A DNA stretch of 64,000 nucleotides from Lacisediminihabitans changchengi. GTDB lineage: Bacteria > Actinomycetota > Actinomycetes > Actinomycetales > Microbacteriaceae. This document shows positions 44,737-53,106 of the stretch, piece after piece. The notes under the pieces were generated by a model that worked only from the letters and a program-made list of their open reading frames with translations, did no database searches and had not been told where the DNA came from. How positions within the stretch are numbered: position 1 is the stretch's first letter; every line of letters begins with the position of its first letter. The translations under genes were made by a program, and so were the position numbers. The stretch is taken from positions 627,183 through 691,182 of the forward strand of contig NZ_JAEPES010000001.1 in NCBI RefSeq assembly GCF_016634425.1. The letters run 5' to 3'.

Positions 44737-45609
44737 ATGGTCGCATCGGGGGATGCACTTCCGGTGGTCAGGGCGCGGGACGTCTCGATCCACTACCGCT
44801 CCAACACCGCGTCGCCCGAGTATGTGGCGGTGCGCGGCGTGACGCTCGACATCGGTCTGGGCGAGGTCGTCGGTCTGGTCGGCGAGGCCGGTGCCGGCAA
44901 ATCGACGCTCGGTCTCGCCATGGCCGGGCTTGCCTACCGCACCCATCCCGGCCTCGGTGTGCCCGAGATCTGCGGGGGCACGCTCGAGGTGCTCGGTCGA
45001 CGGATGCGTCGGCTCGGCCACCGTGGGCGCGACAAGATCACGCTCCGGGTCGGCCACCTGCCGCAGGACGGCGCCGAACGCCTCGACTCCACCTTCACCA
45101 TCGCTGAGAGCATCGCCGAGCCGATCTACCGCCGTGACCGCAAGTTCAACACGAGGGAGGCGGCGGACGCCGTCGCCTACCTGGTCGATGCCGTGCGCCT
45201 TCCCCTCAGCGTGATGAACCGGATGCCGTGGGAGTTGAGCAGTGGACAGCGGCAACGGGTCGCGCTGGCCCGCGCCCTCATCCTGGAGCCGGTGCTCCTG
45301 ATCGCCGACGAGCCGACCCGCGGCGTCGACGTGTCGGTGCGGCAGGGTGTGCTCGATGCCTTGCGCGACCTGCAGCAGGATCGGGCGTTTTCGGCGCTGA
45401 TCATCAGCAGTGACCTGTCGGTCGCCACCAGCATCTCCGACCGTCTTGCGGTGATGCAGCACGGCATTCTGGTCGGCCTCGGTACGCCAGCCGAGGTGCT
45501 CGAGCGGCCGGAACACGAGTACGTCAAAGACCTGTCGCGCACACGCCCGACGATGATCCATCCCGAACCGATCGACCGCACCCTCGACCTCGAAGGAACC
45601 ACTCCATGA
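44737..45609 (+). CDS. additional ABC ATPase subunit, DppF-like
   Basis: 290 aa. Walker A GEAGAGKST (about 48-56, Ala replacing the usual Ser), Q-loop region HLPQDGAERLDSTFTIAESIAEPI, signature LSSGQRQR (Ser replacing the first Gly of SGG), Walker B LLIADEPTRGVDV, H-loop replaced by IISSDLSVA (Ser in place of His). The changed H-loop suggests reduced hydrolysis, so this may be a regulatory or asymmetric NBD beside the fused pair. It starts 1 bp after the fused ATPase stop. Confidence 0.9.
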   Translation: MVASGDALPVVRARDVSIHYRSNTASPEYVAVRGVTLDIGLGEVVGLVGEAGAGKSTLGLAMAGLAYRTHPGLGVPEICGGTLEVLGRRMRRLGHRGRDKITLRVGHLPQDGAERLDSTFTIAESIAEPIYRRDRKFNTREAADAVAYLVDAVRLPLSVMNRMPWELSSGQRQRVALARALILEPVLLIADEPTRGVDVSVRQGVLDALRDLQQDRAFSALIISSDLSVATSISDRLAVMQHGILVGLGTPAEVLERPEHEYVKDLSRTRPTMIHPEPIDRTLDLEGTTP

Positions 45610-46586
45610 GTCAGCACCGCGCCGTTATCGCAATCCAGGCCGAGCCGCTGGCGGCCGATCTTCGGCCCGAAGGAGGGCCGGTCGCGATCGTTCCTGAATT
45701 CGACGACCTGTACGCCGAAGCCGTTCGTGCGGGAGGCGGCGTCGTTACCGACACCGACCTGGACGCTCGCGCCATCGTCTGGACCTCCCACGGCGCTGGA
45801 CCACTCGAGGGGTACCTCGACACTCACCGCAACGTGGGCTGGGTCCAGCTCCCGCTGGCCGGAGTTGACGCGTACCGCGAGCTGATCGCCCGGCGACCAG
45901 ACCTGCTCTGGACCAGTGCCAAGGGGTCGTTCGCTCAGCCGGTCGCCGAGCACGCCCTCACCCTGACCCTCGCCCTGCTGCGCGAACTGCCGAAGCGCGT
46001 CCTGGCCAGAACCTGGGATACCAACAAGACCGGTACCTCGCTGTTCGGTCTCGAGGTGCTCATCGTCGGAGCGGGCGGGATCGCCCTCGAACTGATCCGC
46101 CTACTCGAACCGTTCGGCGTCAGAATCACCATCGTGCGCCGCAGCCCAGACGCCGTTCCCGGCGCGCATCGCACGGTGACCGCTGAGCACCTTCTCGACG
46201 TGCTCCCCGACGCCGACGTCGTCGTGATCGCCGCGGCGTTTACCGACGACACCAAACACCTCATCGGTGAAGTCGAGCTGACCGCCATGCGTGACACCGC
46301 CATCCTGGTGAACATCGCCCGCGGAGGACTCGTCGACACGGATGCCCTGGCAGGAGCCCTCGCCAGCCGACTGATCAGCGGCGCCGGCCTCGATGTCACC
46401 GACCCGGAGCCGCTCCCCGACGGACACCCGCTCTGGAGCGAGCCGCTTGCCATCATCACCCCGCACGTCGCCGACACCCCGGAGATGGTGCAGCCGCTGC
46501 TCGCAGCGCGAATCCAGGAGAACACGGAGGCCTTCCTCGGCGACGCTCGGTTCGTCGGAGTCGTCGATTCGACGCTCGGCTATTGA
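45606..46586 (+). CDS. D-isomer specific 2-hydroxyacid dehydrogenase
   Basis: 326 aa. NAD(P)-dependent 2-hydroxyacid dehydrogenase family. Catalytic-domain AEHALTLTLALLRELPK, Rossmann motif VLIVGAGGIALELIRLLEPFG (the usual GxGxxG reads GAGGIA), VNIARGGLVDTDALAGAL with the catalytic Arg, DVTDPEPLPDGHPLW with the Glu, and the His in IITPHVADTPEM. ATGA overlap with the ATPase gene ties it to the transporter operon. Substrate not assigned. Confidence 0.92.
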   Translation: MSQHRAVIAIQAEPLAADLRPEGGPVAIVPEFDDLYAEAVRAGGGVVTDTDLDARAIVWTSHGAGPLEGYLDTHRNVGWVQLPLAGVDAYRELIARRPDLLWTSAKGSFAQPVAEHALTLTLALLRELPKRVLARTWDTNKTGTSLFGLEVLIVGAGGIALELIRLLEPFGVRITIVRRSPDAVPGAHRTVTAEHLLDVLPDADVVVIAAAFTDDTKHLIGEVELTAMRDTAILVNIARGGLVDTDALAGALASRLISGAGLDVTDPEPLPDGHPLWSEPLAIITPHVADTPEMVQPLLAARIQENTEAFLGDARFVGVVDSTLGY

Positions 46587-47626
46587 CCGATTTCTGGGTC
46601 GGGTCGTACACCGCGTCGATGGGTGGCCAGGCGCGAGGGATCGGGTGGGCGCAGACTCGGGACGACGGCACGCTCGAGTACCGCGGCGTGGCCGCCGAAG
46701 CCTCCTCGCCGTCGTTTCTCGCGCATGGCCATCCGAATTCCGTTGGCGCCGGCATCCTGTACGCAGTTGATGAGGCAGCAGCGCGCATCGAGGCGTATCG
46801 TGTCGTCGCCCCCGGGATGCTCGAGCCCCTCGGCGGCCAGGCGACGAGTGGCGCGGCCCCCTGTCACATCTCGGTGACTCAGGATCACCTATACGTCGCG
46901 AACTATGTCGGAGGAACTGCCGACCGATTCACACTGAACGTCGACGGAAGTGTCGGTGAGCTTGTCGACACGCTGCGCGGCACGGGTTCCGGGCCGCACG
47001 CGGCCCAGGAGGGCCCGCACCTGCACTCGACCCTGCCGGTGGGGGAGAGTGTTCTGAGCGCCGATCTCGGTTCGGACCTGGTGCGCGAGCAGCGGCTGGT
47101 CGGCGGCCAACGCGATCCGGCCGAGGCGACGTTTGCCATCGACGAGACGATTCGCCCCGACTCGCCATCACTCATGCTTGTCGCCGAAACGGAGTTCCCG
47201 CCCGCAACCGGTCCCCGCGATCTGCTGCTGACCGACGGCGAGATCTTCGCCCTCGGCGAATTGAGCGGTGCGCTGTTTCGTCTGAACGAGCATGGCGCCA
47301 TTCTCGCCTCGGGCCGTTCCGTCGCCGACTGGGCACCGGGCGATCACGCCGCCGCCCTCGCGGCCTACGGCGACTGGCTCTACACCGGCCTCCGCGGCTC
47401 CAACCGCATCGCAGTCGCCCACCGCGGCGACCTCGCGCCGGCGTTCTCGCTTCCCACGGGCGGTGACTGGCCGAGGCACCTCATCGTCGCGGGCGAGACC
47501 CTGCACGTGGCCAACCAGCTCTCCAGCACGGTGACCAGCTTCCGCCTCGACCGGACCACCGGCATCCCCACCCCCGTCGGCGCGCCAGCCGCTGTCCCGT
47601 CACCCACCTACCTTCTGCCTGCCTAG
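46583..47626 (+). CDS. lactonase family protein, seven-bladed beta-propeller
   Basis: 347 aa, TTG start overlapping the preceding stop (ATTGA). 6-phosphogluconolactonase-like (YbhE/Pgl) beta-propeller: WVGSYTASMGGQARGIGWAQ, APCHISVTQDHLYVANYVGGT, the active-site region GPHAAQEGPHLHS and the C-terminal GGDWPRHLIVAGETLHVANQLSSTVTSF. Together with the adjacent dehydrogenase it suggests the operon imports and processes a sugar lactone or acid (inference). Confidence 0.9.
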   Translation: MTDFWVGSYTASMGGQARGIGWAQTRDDGTLEYRGVAAEASSPSFLAHGHPNSVGAGILYAVDEAAARIEAYRVVAPGMLEPLGGQATSGAAPCHISVTQDHLYVANYVGGTADRFTLNVDGSVGELVDTLRGTGSGPHAAQEGPHLHSTLPVGESVLSADLGSDLVREQRLVGGQRDPAEATFAIDETIRPDSPSLMLVAETEFPPATGPRDLLLTDGEIFALGELSGALFRLNEHGAILASGRSVADWAPGDHAAALAAYGDWLYTGLRGSNRIAVAHRGDLAPAFSLPTGGDWPRHLIVAGETLHVANQLSSTVTSFRLDRTTGIPTPVGAPAAVPSPTYLLPA

Positions 47627-47729
47627 CCGGCGCCCGCGCCTCCGCCGGTCCTGCTGGCGTCCGCGCCACGCCTGCCCCGCTCGCGCTCGCGCCCCGACTG
47701 CCCTGCCCTGCCCTGCCCTGCACCCTTAG

Positions 47730-47810
47730 GGAAACTCAGGAAGGTGGTCGCGGCTCCCCACGAGCGATCGGGCGGCATCCCGCTTGGCGTGACCACTTTC
47801 CTGAGTTTCC
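47730..47810. repeat. interspersed inverted-repeat element, copy 13 (81 bp)
   Basis: Arms GGAAACTCAGGA (47730-47741) and TCCTGAGTTTCC (47799-47810). Inner GTGGTC (47744-47749) matches GACCAC (47791-47796), giving one of the longest near-perfect stems. Confidence 0.95.
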
Positions 47811-47891
47811 CAATCCGCGAGGGGATTTCGAGCAGGCGCAGCCCCGCCGCACCAGCCAACTCGGCCAACCCCATCCGCGGCAGCGCCCAAC

Positions 47892-47971
47892 GGAAACTCA
47901 GGACTCTGGCCAGCGCGAGGCCCGATACACCCGCGTATCGCGGGGCGCGGTGACCACATTCCTGAGTTTCC
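47892..47971. repeat. interspersed inverted-repeat element, copy 14 (80 bp)
   Basis: Arms GGAAACTCAGGA (47892-47903) and TCCTGAGTTTCC (47960-47971), right flank GAAGGG. Inner GGCC on the left, GACC (47953-47956) on the right. In tandem with copy 13. Confidence 0.95.
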
Positions 47972-48108
47972 GAAGGGGGGAGGCGAGGGTAGGCGAGGGA
48001 GATGCAAGGTGGGAGGTGGGGAGGGACCGGGCGGGCGCGACGCGCGCGGGATGCGTCGATTTTGCAGAAGCCCAACCTTTGGTAAAGTAATCACGCTGTT
48101 CACAGCAA

Positions 48109-48181
48109 TCCTCGATAGCTCAATTGGCAGAGCATCGCACTGTTAATGCGGCGGTTCTTGGTTCGAGTCCAAGTCGGGGAG
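48109..48181 (+). tRNA. tRNA-Asn (anticodon GTT)
   Basis: 73-nt cloverleaf. Acceptor TCCTCGA (48109-48115) pairs with TCGGGGA (48174-48180), discriminator G. D-arm GCTC...GAGC; anticodon stem TCGCA/TGCGG with loop CTGTTAA; T-arm CTTGG-TTCGAGT-CCAAG. CCA is not encoded. Confidence 0.97.
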
Positions 48182-48187
48182 CTCGAT

Positions 48188-48226
48188 AGTCGCAAGGGGC
48201 TCCACCCCCTGCGACTTTCGTTCGTT
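48188..48226 (+). terminator. terminator of tRNA-Asn
   Basis: AGTCGCAAGGGG (48188-48199) pairs with CCCCCTGCGACT (48205-48216) at 11 of 12 positions, followed by the T-rich ttcgttcgtt. Confidence 0.8.
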
Positions 48227-48260
48227 AAAGGCGAAGTTCGCCCGGGCGAAGGAGGCGCAC

Positions 48261-49250
48261 GTGAGTATCTTCCTGCTGGCGATGGATCATCGCGATTCTC
48301 TCGAGCGCGACGTGTACGGATTCACCGCCGACCCGACACCCGAGCAAGCTGCGCAGATCGTGCACGGCAAGTCGCTCATCTTCGACGGCCTGCTGGCCGC
48401 AATCGACACGGCCGCGGGCGGCTCGTCACCCGTCCAGTCCGCGAACGGTGGGCAAGCGACTACCAGCGCAGCGGATGCCGCCTCCGCCGGTGTCCTCGTC
48501 GACGAGCGTTTCGGTGCTCAGGTCGCCCGCCGAGCGCACGAGCGGGGAGTGGACCTGGCGATGCCCATCGAGAAGAGCGGCCAGAAGCACTTCACCCTCG
48601 AGTACGGCACCATCACCGGCGGCGAATGGCTCGACCACATCGCCGACTTCGACCCCGACCAGGTGAAGCTCCTGGTGCGCGACAACCCCGACGACGCCCC
48701 GGATGCCCGCGAGAAGCAGTTCGAAGATCTCGCCCTGGTCTCCGAGCTGCTGGCCGAGGCAGCCCGGAGCTTCATCATCGAGCTGCTGGTTCCGGCGAGC
48801 CCGTCACAGCTGGCCAGCGTCGACGGCGACGTGGACCGTTACGATCGCGATGTCCGTCCAGCTCTCACCGCCCGGGTGATCACCGAGTTCCAGCAGCACA
48901 AGATCGAGCCGACGATTTGGAAGATTGAGGGGCTGGAGACCACCGAGGCCGCCGAGCTGATTGTGCGCACCGCACGCCAGGGCGGACGCGACGAGGTGTG
49001 CTGCATCGTGCTCGGTCGGGATGCGCCAGCCGACCGCCTCGACCACTGGCTCACCATCGCGGCTCCGGTGGAGGGGTTCATCGGCTTCGCGATCGGCCGC
49101 AGCATCTGGGAGCAGCCGCTGCGCGATCACCTCGCCGGCGGCTCAGAGCAGGAGTTGGTGGCGGCGGTCGCCCGCAACTACCGGCGCTTCGCCGACACGT
49201 ACGCCGCCGCATCCGCTCTCCCCGAGGGGTCAGTACTCCCCAGGGAGTAG
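48261..49250 (+). CDS. DUF2090 family protein (IolC C-terminal-like aldolase fold)
   Basis: 329 aa, GTG with a strong aaggagg SD. DUF2090 is found as the C-terminal domain of IolC-type kinases/aldolases; here it stands alone: IFLLAMDHRDSLERDVYG at the N-terminus, GVDLAMPIEKSGQKHFTLEYG, RVITEFQQHKIEPTIWKIEGLE, CCIVLGRDAPADRL and GFIGFAIGRSIWEQPL. A class I or II sugar-phosphate aldolase activity is plausible but untested. Monocistronic by spacing. Confidence 0.85.
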   Translation: MSIFLLAMDHRDSLERDVYGFTADPTPEQAAQIVHGKSLIFDGLLAAIDTAAGGSSPVQSANGGQATTSAADAASAGVLVDERFGAQVARRAHERGVDLAMPIEKSGQKHFTLEYGTITGGEWLDHIADFDPDQVKLLVRDNPDDAPDAREKQFEDLALVSELLAEAARSFIIELLVPASPSQLASVDGDVDRYDRDVRPALTARVITEFQQHKIEPTIWKIEGLETTEAAELIVRTARQGGRDEVCCIVLGRDAPADRLDHWLTIAAPVEGFIGFAIGRSIWEQPLRDHLAGGSEQELVAAVARNYRRFADTYAAASALPEGSVLPRE

Positions 49251-49294
49251 CCCGCAGGCTCCGCAGAGCGGATGTCGCGGTGCCCACCCCGAAC

Positions 49295-49306
49295 TACGAT
49301 CAAGGC
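49295..49306 (+). promoter_or_regulatory. -10 element for leaderless histidine kinase gene
   Basis: TACGAT (49295-49300), 6 nt before the ATG at 49307, selecting that start over the longer open frame. Confidence 0.5.
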
Positions 49307-50569
49307 ATGCCACACTCGGGTCGGTTCGCGCGCGAGCGCTGGCGCGACCGCTGGCAGGAGCCGGGGATCGAGCACGAGATCGAACGGCACGCCCGCGTGC
49401 AGCAGTCCTCCCGCTGGGCCCGGCTCTGGGTGCCGGTGATCATCAGCCTGTTCGTCCAGGTGCCGGGGTCCTTCGTTCACGTGGTCCCCGGGCACGGTCT
49501 CGAGCGCGTTACCGAGTCGTCACTCGGCTGGTTCGTCCTCTCCCTCGCCATCACCCTGGTCGGGCCTATCGTGTTGATCGGCGCGCGCCGGTGGCCCGGT
49601 CCGGTGATCGCGGTGACCGCGGCGGCTGCGTCGGCCGACATCCTGCTGTTCCACGACGTGAACAGGCCGCCATATGTGGCCCTCGCCTTCGCCCTGGTCT
49701 CGTCGATCGTTCGCGGTGCGCGGCTCTGGGCCTGGATCTCGGTCGCGGCCGCCTGGGTGTTGGTGATCGCGATCGCGTTGCTCGGCGGGCTTGATCTGCC
49801 GCCGCAGCGCATCGCGGCGATCACGCTCGGCATCCTGATCGTCATGGGGCTCGGGGAGGCCGTTCGCACGCGCCGCGACAACTTCCTCGAGTTCTCCCGG
49901 CGGTTCGCCGAACGCAAACAGTCGGAGGTGCAGGCCGAGCGGGTGCGGATCGCCCGCGAACTGCACGACGTCCTCGCGCATTCGCTCAGCCAGATCAATG
50001 TGCAGGCCAGCGTCGGCCTGCATCTCATGGACACCCAGCCCGACAAGGCGAAGGATGCCCTGGCCAGCATCAAGGAGAGCAGCAAGTCCGCGCTCGACGA
50101 GGTTCGGTCGATGCTGGGGGTGCTGCGCGCGGAGGATGGCGCGGATCCCGGCGCGCCCCTCGTCCCCGAGCCCGACCTCTCCCGTCTCGCTGGGCTGGCC
50201 GCCTCGATCGAGGCGCAGGGCATTGCCGTCGACGTGCACAATCGCATCAGTTCGCCGCCGCCCGCGCCGGCACAGCTCGCGCTATACCGCATCGCCCAGG
50301 AGTCCCTCACGAATGTGCTTCGGCACGCGAAGGCGACAAGGGTGACCGTGCTGGCGGAGCAGATCGACGGGGAATACCGGCTGACTGTGACCGACAACGG
50401 CACCGGTGTGCCGGTGTCGACGAATGGCGGGCGCGGTCTGCTCGGCATGCACGAGCGCGCCGACCTGCTCGGTGGCACGCTCGAAGCAGGACCGCGCGCG
50501 GTCGGCGGGTTTGAGGTGCGCGCCACGATTCCCACCCAGACACAGCCAGGCACGAAGGACACCCCATGA
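49307..50569 (+). CDS. sensor histidine kinase, NarL/LiaS type (HisKA_3)
   Basis: 420 aa. Cytoplasmic basic N-terminus, about five membrane helices between residues 42 and 182, a short linker, HisKA_3 dimerisation domain with phospho-acceptor H220 in RVRIARELHDVLAHSLSQI, and a C-terminal ATPase domain with QESLTNVLRHAKATRV (N box) and TDNGTGVP plus GRGLLGMHERADLLGG (G boxes). Overlaps the response regulator gene by 4 bp. Extracellular sensing part is minimal, so it probably senses the membrane. Confidence 0.94.
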   Translation: MPHSGRFARERWRDRWQEPGIEHEIERHARVQQSSRWARLWVPVIISLFVQVPGSFVHVVPGHGLERVTESSLGWFVLSLAITLVGPIVLIGARRWPGPVIAVTAAAASADILLFHDVNRPPYVALAFALVSSIVRGARLWAWISVAAAWVLVIAIALLGGLDLPPQRIAAITLGILIVMGLGEAVRTRRDNFLEFSRRFAERKQSEVQAERVRIARELHDVLAHSLSQINVQASVGLHLMDTQPDKAKDALASIKESSKSALDEVRSMLGVLRAEDGADPGAPLVPEPDLSRLAGLAASIEAQGIAVDVHNRISSPPPAPAQLALYRIAQESLTNVLRHAKATRVTVLAEQIDGEYRLTVTDNGTGVPVSTNGGRGLLGMHERADLLGGTLEAGPRAVGGFEVRATIPTQTQPGTKDTP

Positions 50570-51231
50570 TCCGCGTCGCGATCGCCGACGATCAGCAGCT
50601 CATCCGGGCGGGCTTCCGCTCGCTGCTCGAGGCGGAGCCAGACCTCGAGATCGTGGGGGAGGCCGGCACGGGAAGCGACGCCGTCAGCCTGGTCACGCGC
50701 GAACGCCCCGACGTCGTGCTCATGGACATCCGGATGCCCGATGGCGACGGACTCTGGGCCACTGAACAGATCGTGGCGAACCCCACGCTCGCCGACACGC
50801 ACATCGTGATCGTGACGACCTTCGAGCTTGACGAATACGTGGCGCGGGCGATCCGCGCTGGTGCGAGCGGCTTTCTGGTGAAAGACACCGAGCCCGTGGA
50901 ACTCATCCGTGCTGTGCACGTGGTGGCAGGGGGCGATGCACTGCTGTCGCCGGGCGTGACGAAACGCCTGCTCGAGCGCGTGGCCGCGACCCTCGGTGAG
51001 GCGCCAGATACCCGGCAGCTCTCGGTGCTCACCGAGCGCGAGCGCGAGGTGCTCGGGCTGGTCGGGCTGGGGCTTACCAATGACGAGATCGGGCGCCGGC
51101 TGTATCTCAGCCCGCTGACCGCGAAAACGCACGTCTCCCGCATCATGGCGAAGCTCGCTGCTCGCGACCGGGTGCAGCTCGTGGTGGTCGCCTACGAGAC
51201 CGGCCTGGTGCGCGCGGCCTACACCGACTAG
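50566..51231 (+). CDS. response regulator, NarL/LuxR family
   Basis: 221 aa. Receiver domain with acidic pair D8-D9, phospho-acceptor D54 in VVLMDIRMPDGDG and K near 106 (GFLVKDTEP), then a LuxR-type HTH (LTEREREVLGLVGLGLTNDEIGRRLYLSPLTAKTHVSRIMAKL, about 150-192). Cognate of the kinase at 49307. The SHOCT membrane protein downstream could be a target. Confidence 0.95.
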   Translation: MIRVAIADDQQLIRAGFRSLLEAEPDLEIVGEAGTGSDAVSLVTRERPDVVLMDIRMPDGDGLWATEQIVANPTLADTHIVIVTTFELDEYVARAIRAGASGFLVKDTEPVELIRAVHVVAGGDALLSPGVTKRLLERVAATLGEAPDTRQLSVLTEREREVLGLVGLGLTNDEIGRRLYLSPLTAKTHVSRIMAKLAARDRVQLVVVAYETGLVRAAYTD

Positions 51232-51349
51232 GCCTGACTGCTCTCACGGGAGTATCCGAGTGCATCCGCTGGGCAGATTCGCTGATGTCGGGGTACGGCG
51301 AGTCTTGAGGTAACGGTTCCGCCGGAACCTCTACAGACAAGGATTCACC

Positions 51350-51655
51350 ATGCTCTCCACTTTCGCTATGTCTCACCCGTGGGGCCCGCCGTTCGTGGGC
51401 GGTTTCGGGCTGTTCTTCCTGCTGATTCCGCTGTTCTGGATAGCGGTCATCGTGCTCGTCGCCACGCTCGGTCGTCGTCGCTGGCGCCGCACCTGGGCTG
51501 CCCAGGGCGGGCATCCGGGCTTCGGCGGCTGGACTGCCGGCACGAGCGCGGAGTCGACGCTGGCTGAGCGCTTCGCCCAGGGTGACATCGACGAGGTGGA
51601 GTACCGCGCCCGACTCGAGGTCATTCGCGCGAACGCCTCCCCCCGCCAGCGGTAG
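51350..51655 (+). CDS. SHOCT domain membrane protein
   Basis: 101 aa, ATG after an aagga SD. An N-terminal hydrophobic helix (about 14-42, GGFGLFFLLIPLFWIAVIVLVATL) followed by a basic patch, linker and a C-terminal SHOCT motif (ESTLAERFAQGDIDEVEYRARLEVI, about 68-92). Such proteins often accompany LiaSR-like systems; it lies between two two-component pairs and may belong to the upstream one. Confidence 0.85.
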   Translation: MLSTFAMSHPWGPPFVGGFGLFFLLIPLFWIAVIVLVATLGRRRWRRTWAAQGGHPGFGGWTAGTSAESTLAERFAQGDIDEVEYRARLEVIRANASPRQR

Positions 51656-51754
51656 TTGGTCGGTCGAGTAGCGCGTGAGGGCCCGCGCTACTCGACTTAC
51701 AAATCACCGCTACCCTCTAGTTCGGGCTTCAACCGGGGCCAGAGGGAGACACAC

Positions 51755-52669
51755 GTGGACGCTTGGCTCGCCGAGAACGCACAGTTCCTGACGATGGTGC
51801 TCGCCATCGCGACCGCCGTGCTATTCGTTTTGGTGATCGTCTTCGCCATCCTCTGGGCGGTGACCGCCCGCGGTCGTCGACGCCAGCGACTTGCCCGCAT
51901 CGCGGCCGAACGGCACCGCCTCGACACCGACGTCGAGCTGCAAGAGCAGCTCGGCCGCTTGCGTATAGTGCGCGAGCTGCACGAGGTCGCGGTGCACTCC
52001 GTGTCGGTCATCATCAGCCAGGCCGATGGCGCTCAGTACGCCGCCAAGACCGATCCGGATGCCGCAGTGCGCTCCGCGGCCGTGATCGCCGACACCGCCC
52101 GCTCCACCCTCGCAGACCTCCGCCGGGTCATGAGCGTCGTGCAGGACGGCGAGGCCGCAGCCTCCCCACAGCCGCGGCTCAAGACCGCGCGCGACCTGTT
52201 CGCGGTGATGCGGGACAACGGCCTCGACATCGATTTCGTGGAGACCGGTCAGCGCTTCGACCTGAAGGAGGGTGCGGAGCTGGCGATTTACCGCATCCTG
52301 CAGGAGGCATTGTCCAACGCGCTCGAATACGGGGGAGAGGGCACCAGGGTCAGGGTGTCGTTCACCTGGACCGAGGAGGGCCTCCAGGTGCTCGTCGACG
52401 ATGAGGGCGCGAAGAACGCCGCCGTGCGCGTCGGACGCGACCCGAACGCCGAATCGCGCGAGCGTCCGTACACGATCGATGAAGACCTCCATGCCCTCAC
52501 GAACGTCGTCAGCGGTCCGGGCATCACCGAGATGCGAGAGCGCGCGGCACTGTTTGGCGGCATCCTCAACGCCTACACGGTGCCGGGCGTCGGCTTTTCG
52601 ATCTCCGCAATCTTCCCGGCGTTGCGCTACGACAACGGCGTGCACGGTGTGAATCTGGACCAGTCGTGA
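51755..52669 (+). CDS. sensor histidine kinase with one membrane helix, partly degenerate
   Basis: 304 aa from the GTG at 51755 (agaggga SD). One N-terminal helix (about 11-37), then a HisKA_3-like domain with H76 in RIVRELHEVAVHSVSV (Glu replaces the usual Asp after His) and an ATPase domain with an N box (QEALSNALEYGG). The first G box reads VDDEGAKNAA instead of DNG, while GPGITEMRERAALFGG is kept. No extracellular sensor. Overlaps by 4 bp a receiver-only regulator. Confidence 0.85.
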   Translation: MDAWLAENAQFLTMVLAIATAVLFVLVIVFAILWAVTARGRRRQRLARIAAERHRLDTDVELQEQLGRLRIVRELHEVAVHSVSVIISQADGAQYAAKTDPDAAVRSAAVIADTARSTLADLRRVMSVVQDGEAAASPQPRLKTARDLFAVMRDNGLDIDFVETGQRFDLKEGAELAIYRILQEALSNALEYGGEGTRVRVSFTWTEEGLQVLVDDEGAKNAAVRVGRDPNAESRERPYTIDEDLHALTNVVSGPGITEMRERAALFGGILNAYTVPGVGFSISAIFPALRYDNGVHGVNLDQS

Positions 52670-53088
52670 CAAACCTGCCCGCGGCCCCGGTCATCCGGAT
52701 CGTGTTGGCCGACGACCAGCCGCTTCAGCGCCAGGGCTATCGCATGGTGCTCGACTCGCAGCCCGACCTCGTCGTTCTGGGCGAAGCGAGCGACGGTGCG
52801 CAGGTGCTCGCTCTGGCGCGCAACGAGCTGACGGATGTCGTGCTCATGGACATCCAGATGCCGCGTGTCAACGGGCTGGTCGCCGCCAATCATCTCTCCC
52901 GTGACACGGAGGTGCGTGCCCTCGGGCCTGCGCCCCGCGTCATCCTGCTCACCGCGGTGGAGGTCACCGACGAGACCGTGGACGACGCCACCGACGGGGT
53001 GTTCGCGGTGTTGTTCAAAGACGTCGCACCCGAGCAACTGCTGGCAACGATTCGTGCCGCAGCGGCGAGCATCCCCGCGGAGGGATGA
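52666..53088 (+). CDS. stand-alone receiver domain protein
   Basis: 140 aa. CheY-like receiver resembling the N-terminal half of NarL-type regulators: acidic pair D16-D17, phospho-acceptor D62 in VVLMDIQMPRVNG, and K in VLFKDVAPEQLLATIRAA. The chain stops about where the linker to the HTH would begin, and no HTH is encoded in any frame in the 18 bp before the convergent def gene. Either the output domain was lost or the receiver acts by protein contact. Confidence 0.9.
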   Translation: MTNLPAAPVIRIVLADDQPLQRQGYRMVLDSQPDLVVLGEASDGAQVLALARNELTDVVLMDIQMPRVNGLVAANHLSRDTEVRALGPAPRVILLTAVEVTDETVDDATDGVFAVLFKDVAPEQLLATIRAAAASIPAEG

Positions 53089-53106
53089 CGCCGCGGGGCA
53101 ATCGCG

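Larger units (their letters stand above)
47627..48108. other. 482-bp intergenic region with two inverted-repeat copies
   Basis: No gene supported. It starts with a C-rich low-complexity stretch including five-base CCCTG repeats (47701-47720), then copies 13 and 14 of the inverted-repeat family 81 bp apart, a G-rich stretch (47971-48052) and the promoter of tRNA-Asn (a TAAAGT hexamer at 48083-48088 with TTGCAG at 48062-48067). Confidence 0.65.

Noticed and set aside
52666..53088. Frameshift hiding an HTH after the receiver domain
   Set aside because: Only 18 bp separate the stop from the convergent def gene, so there is no room for an HTH in any frame.
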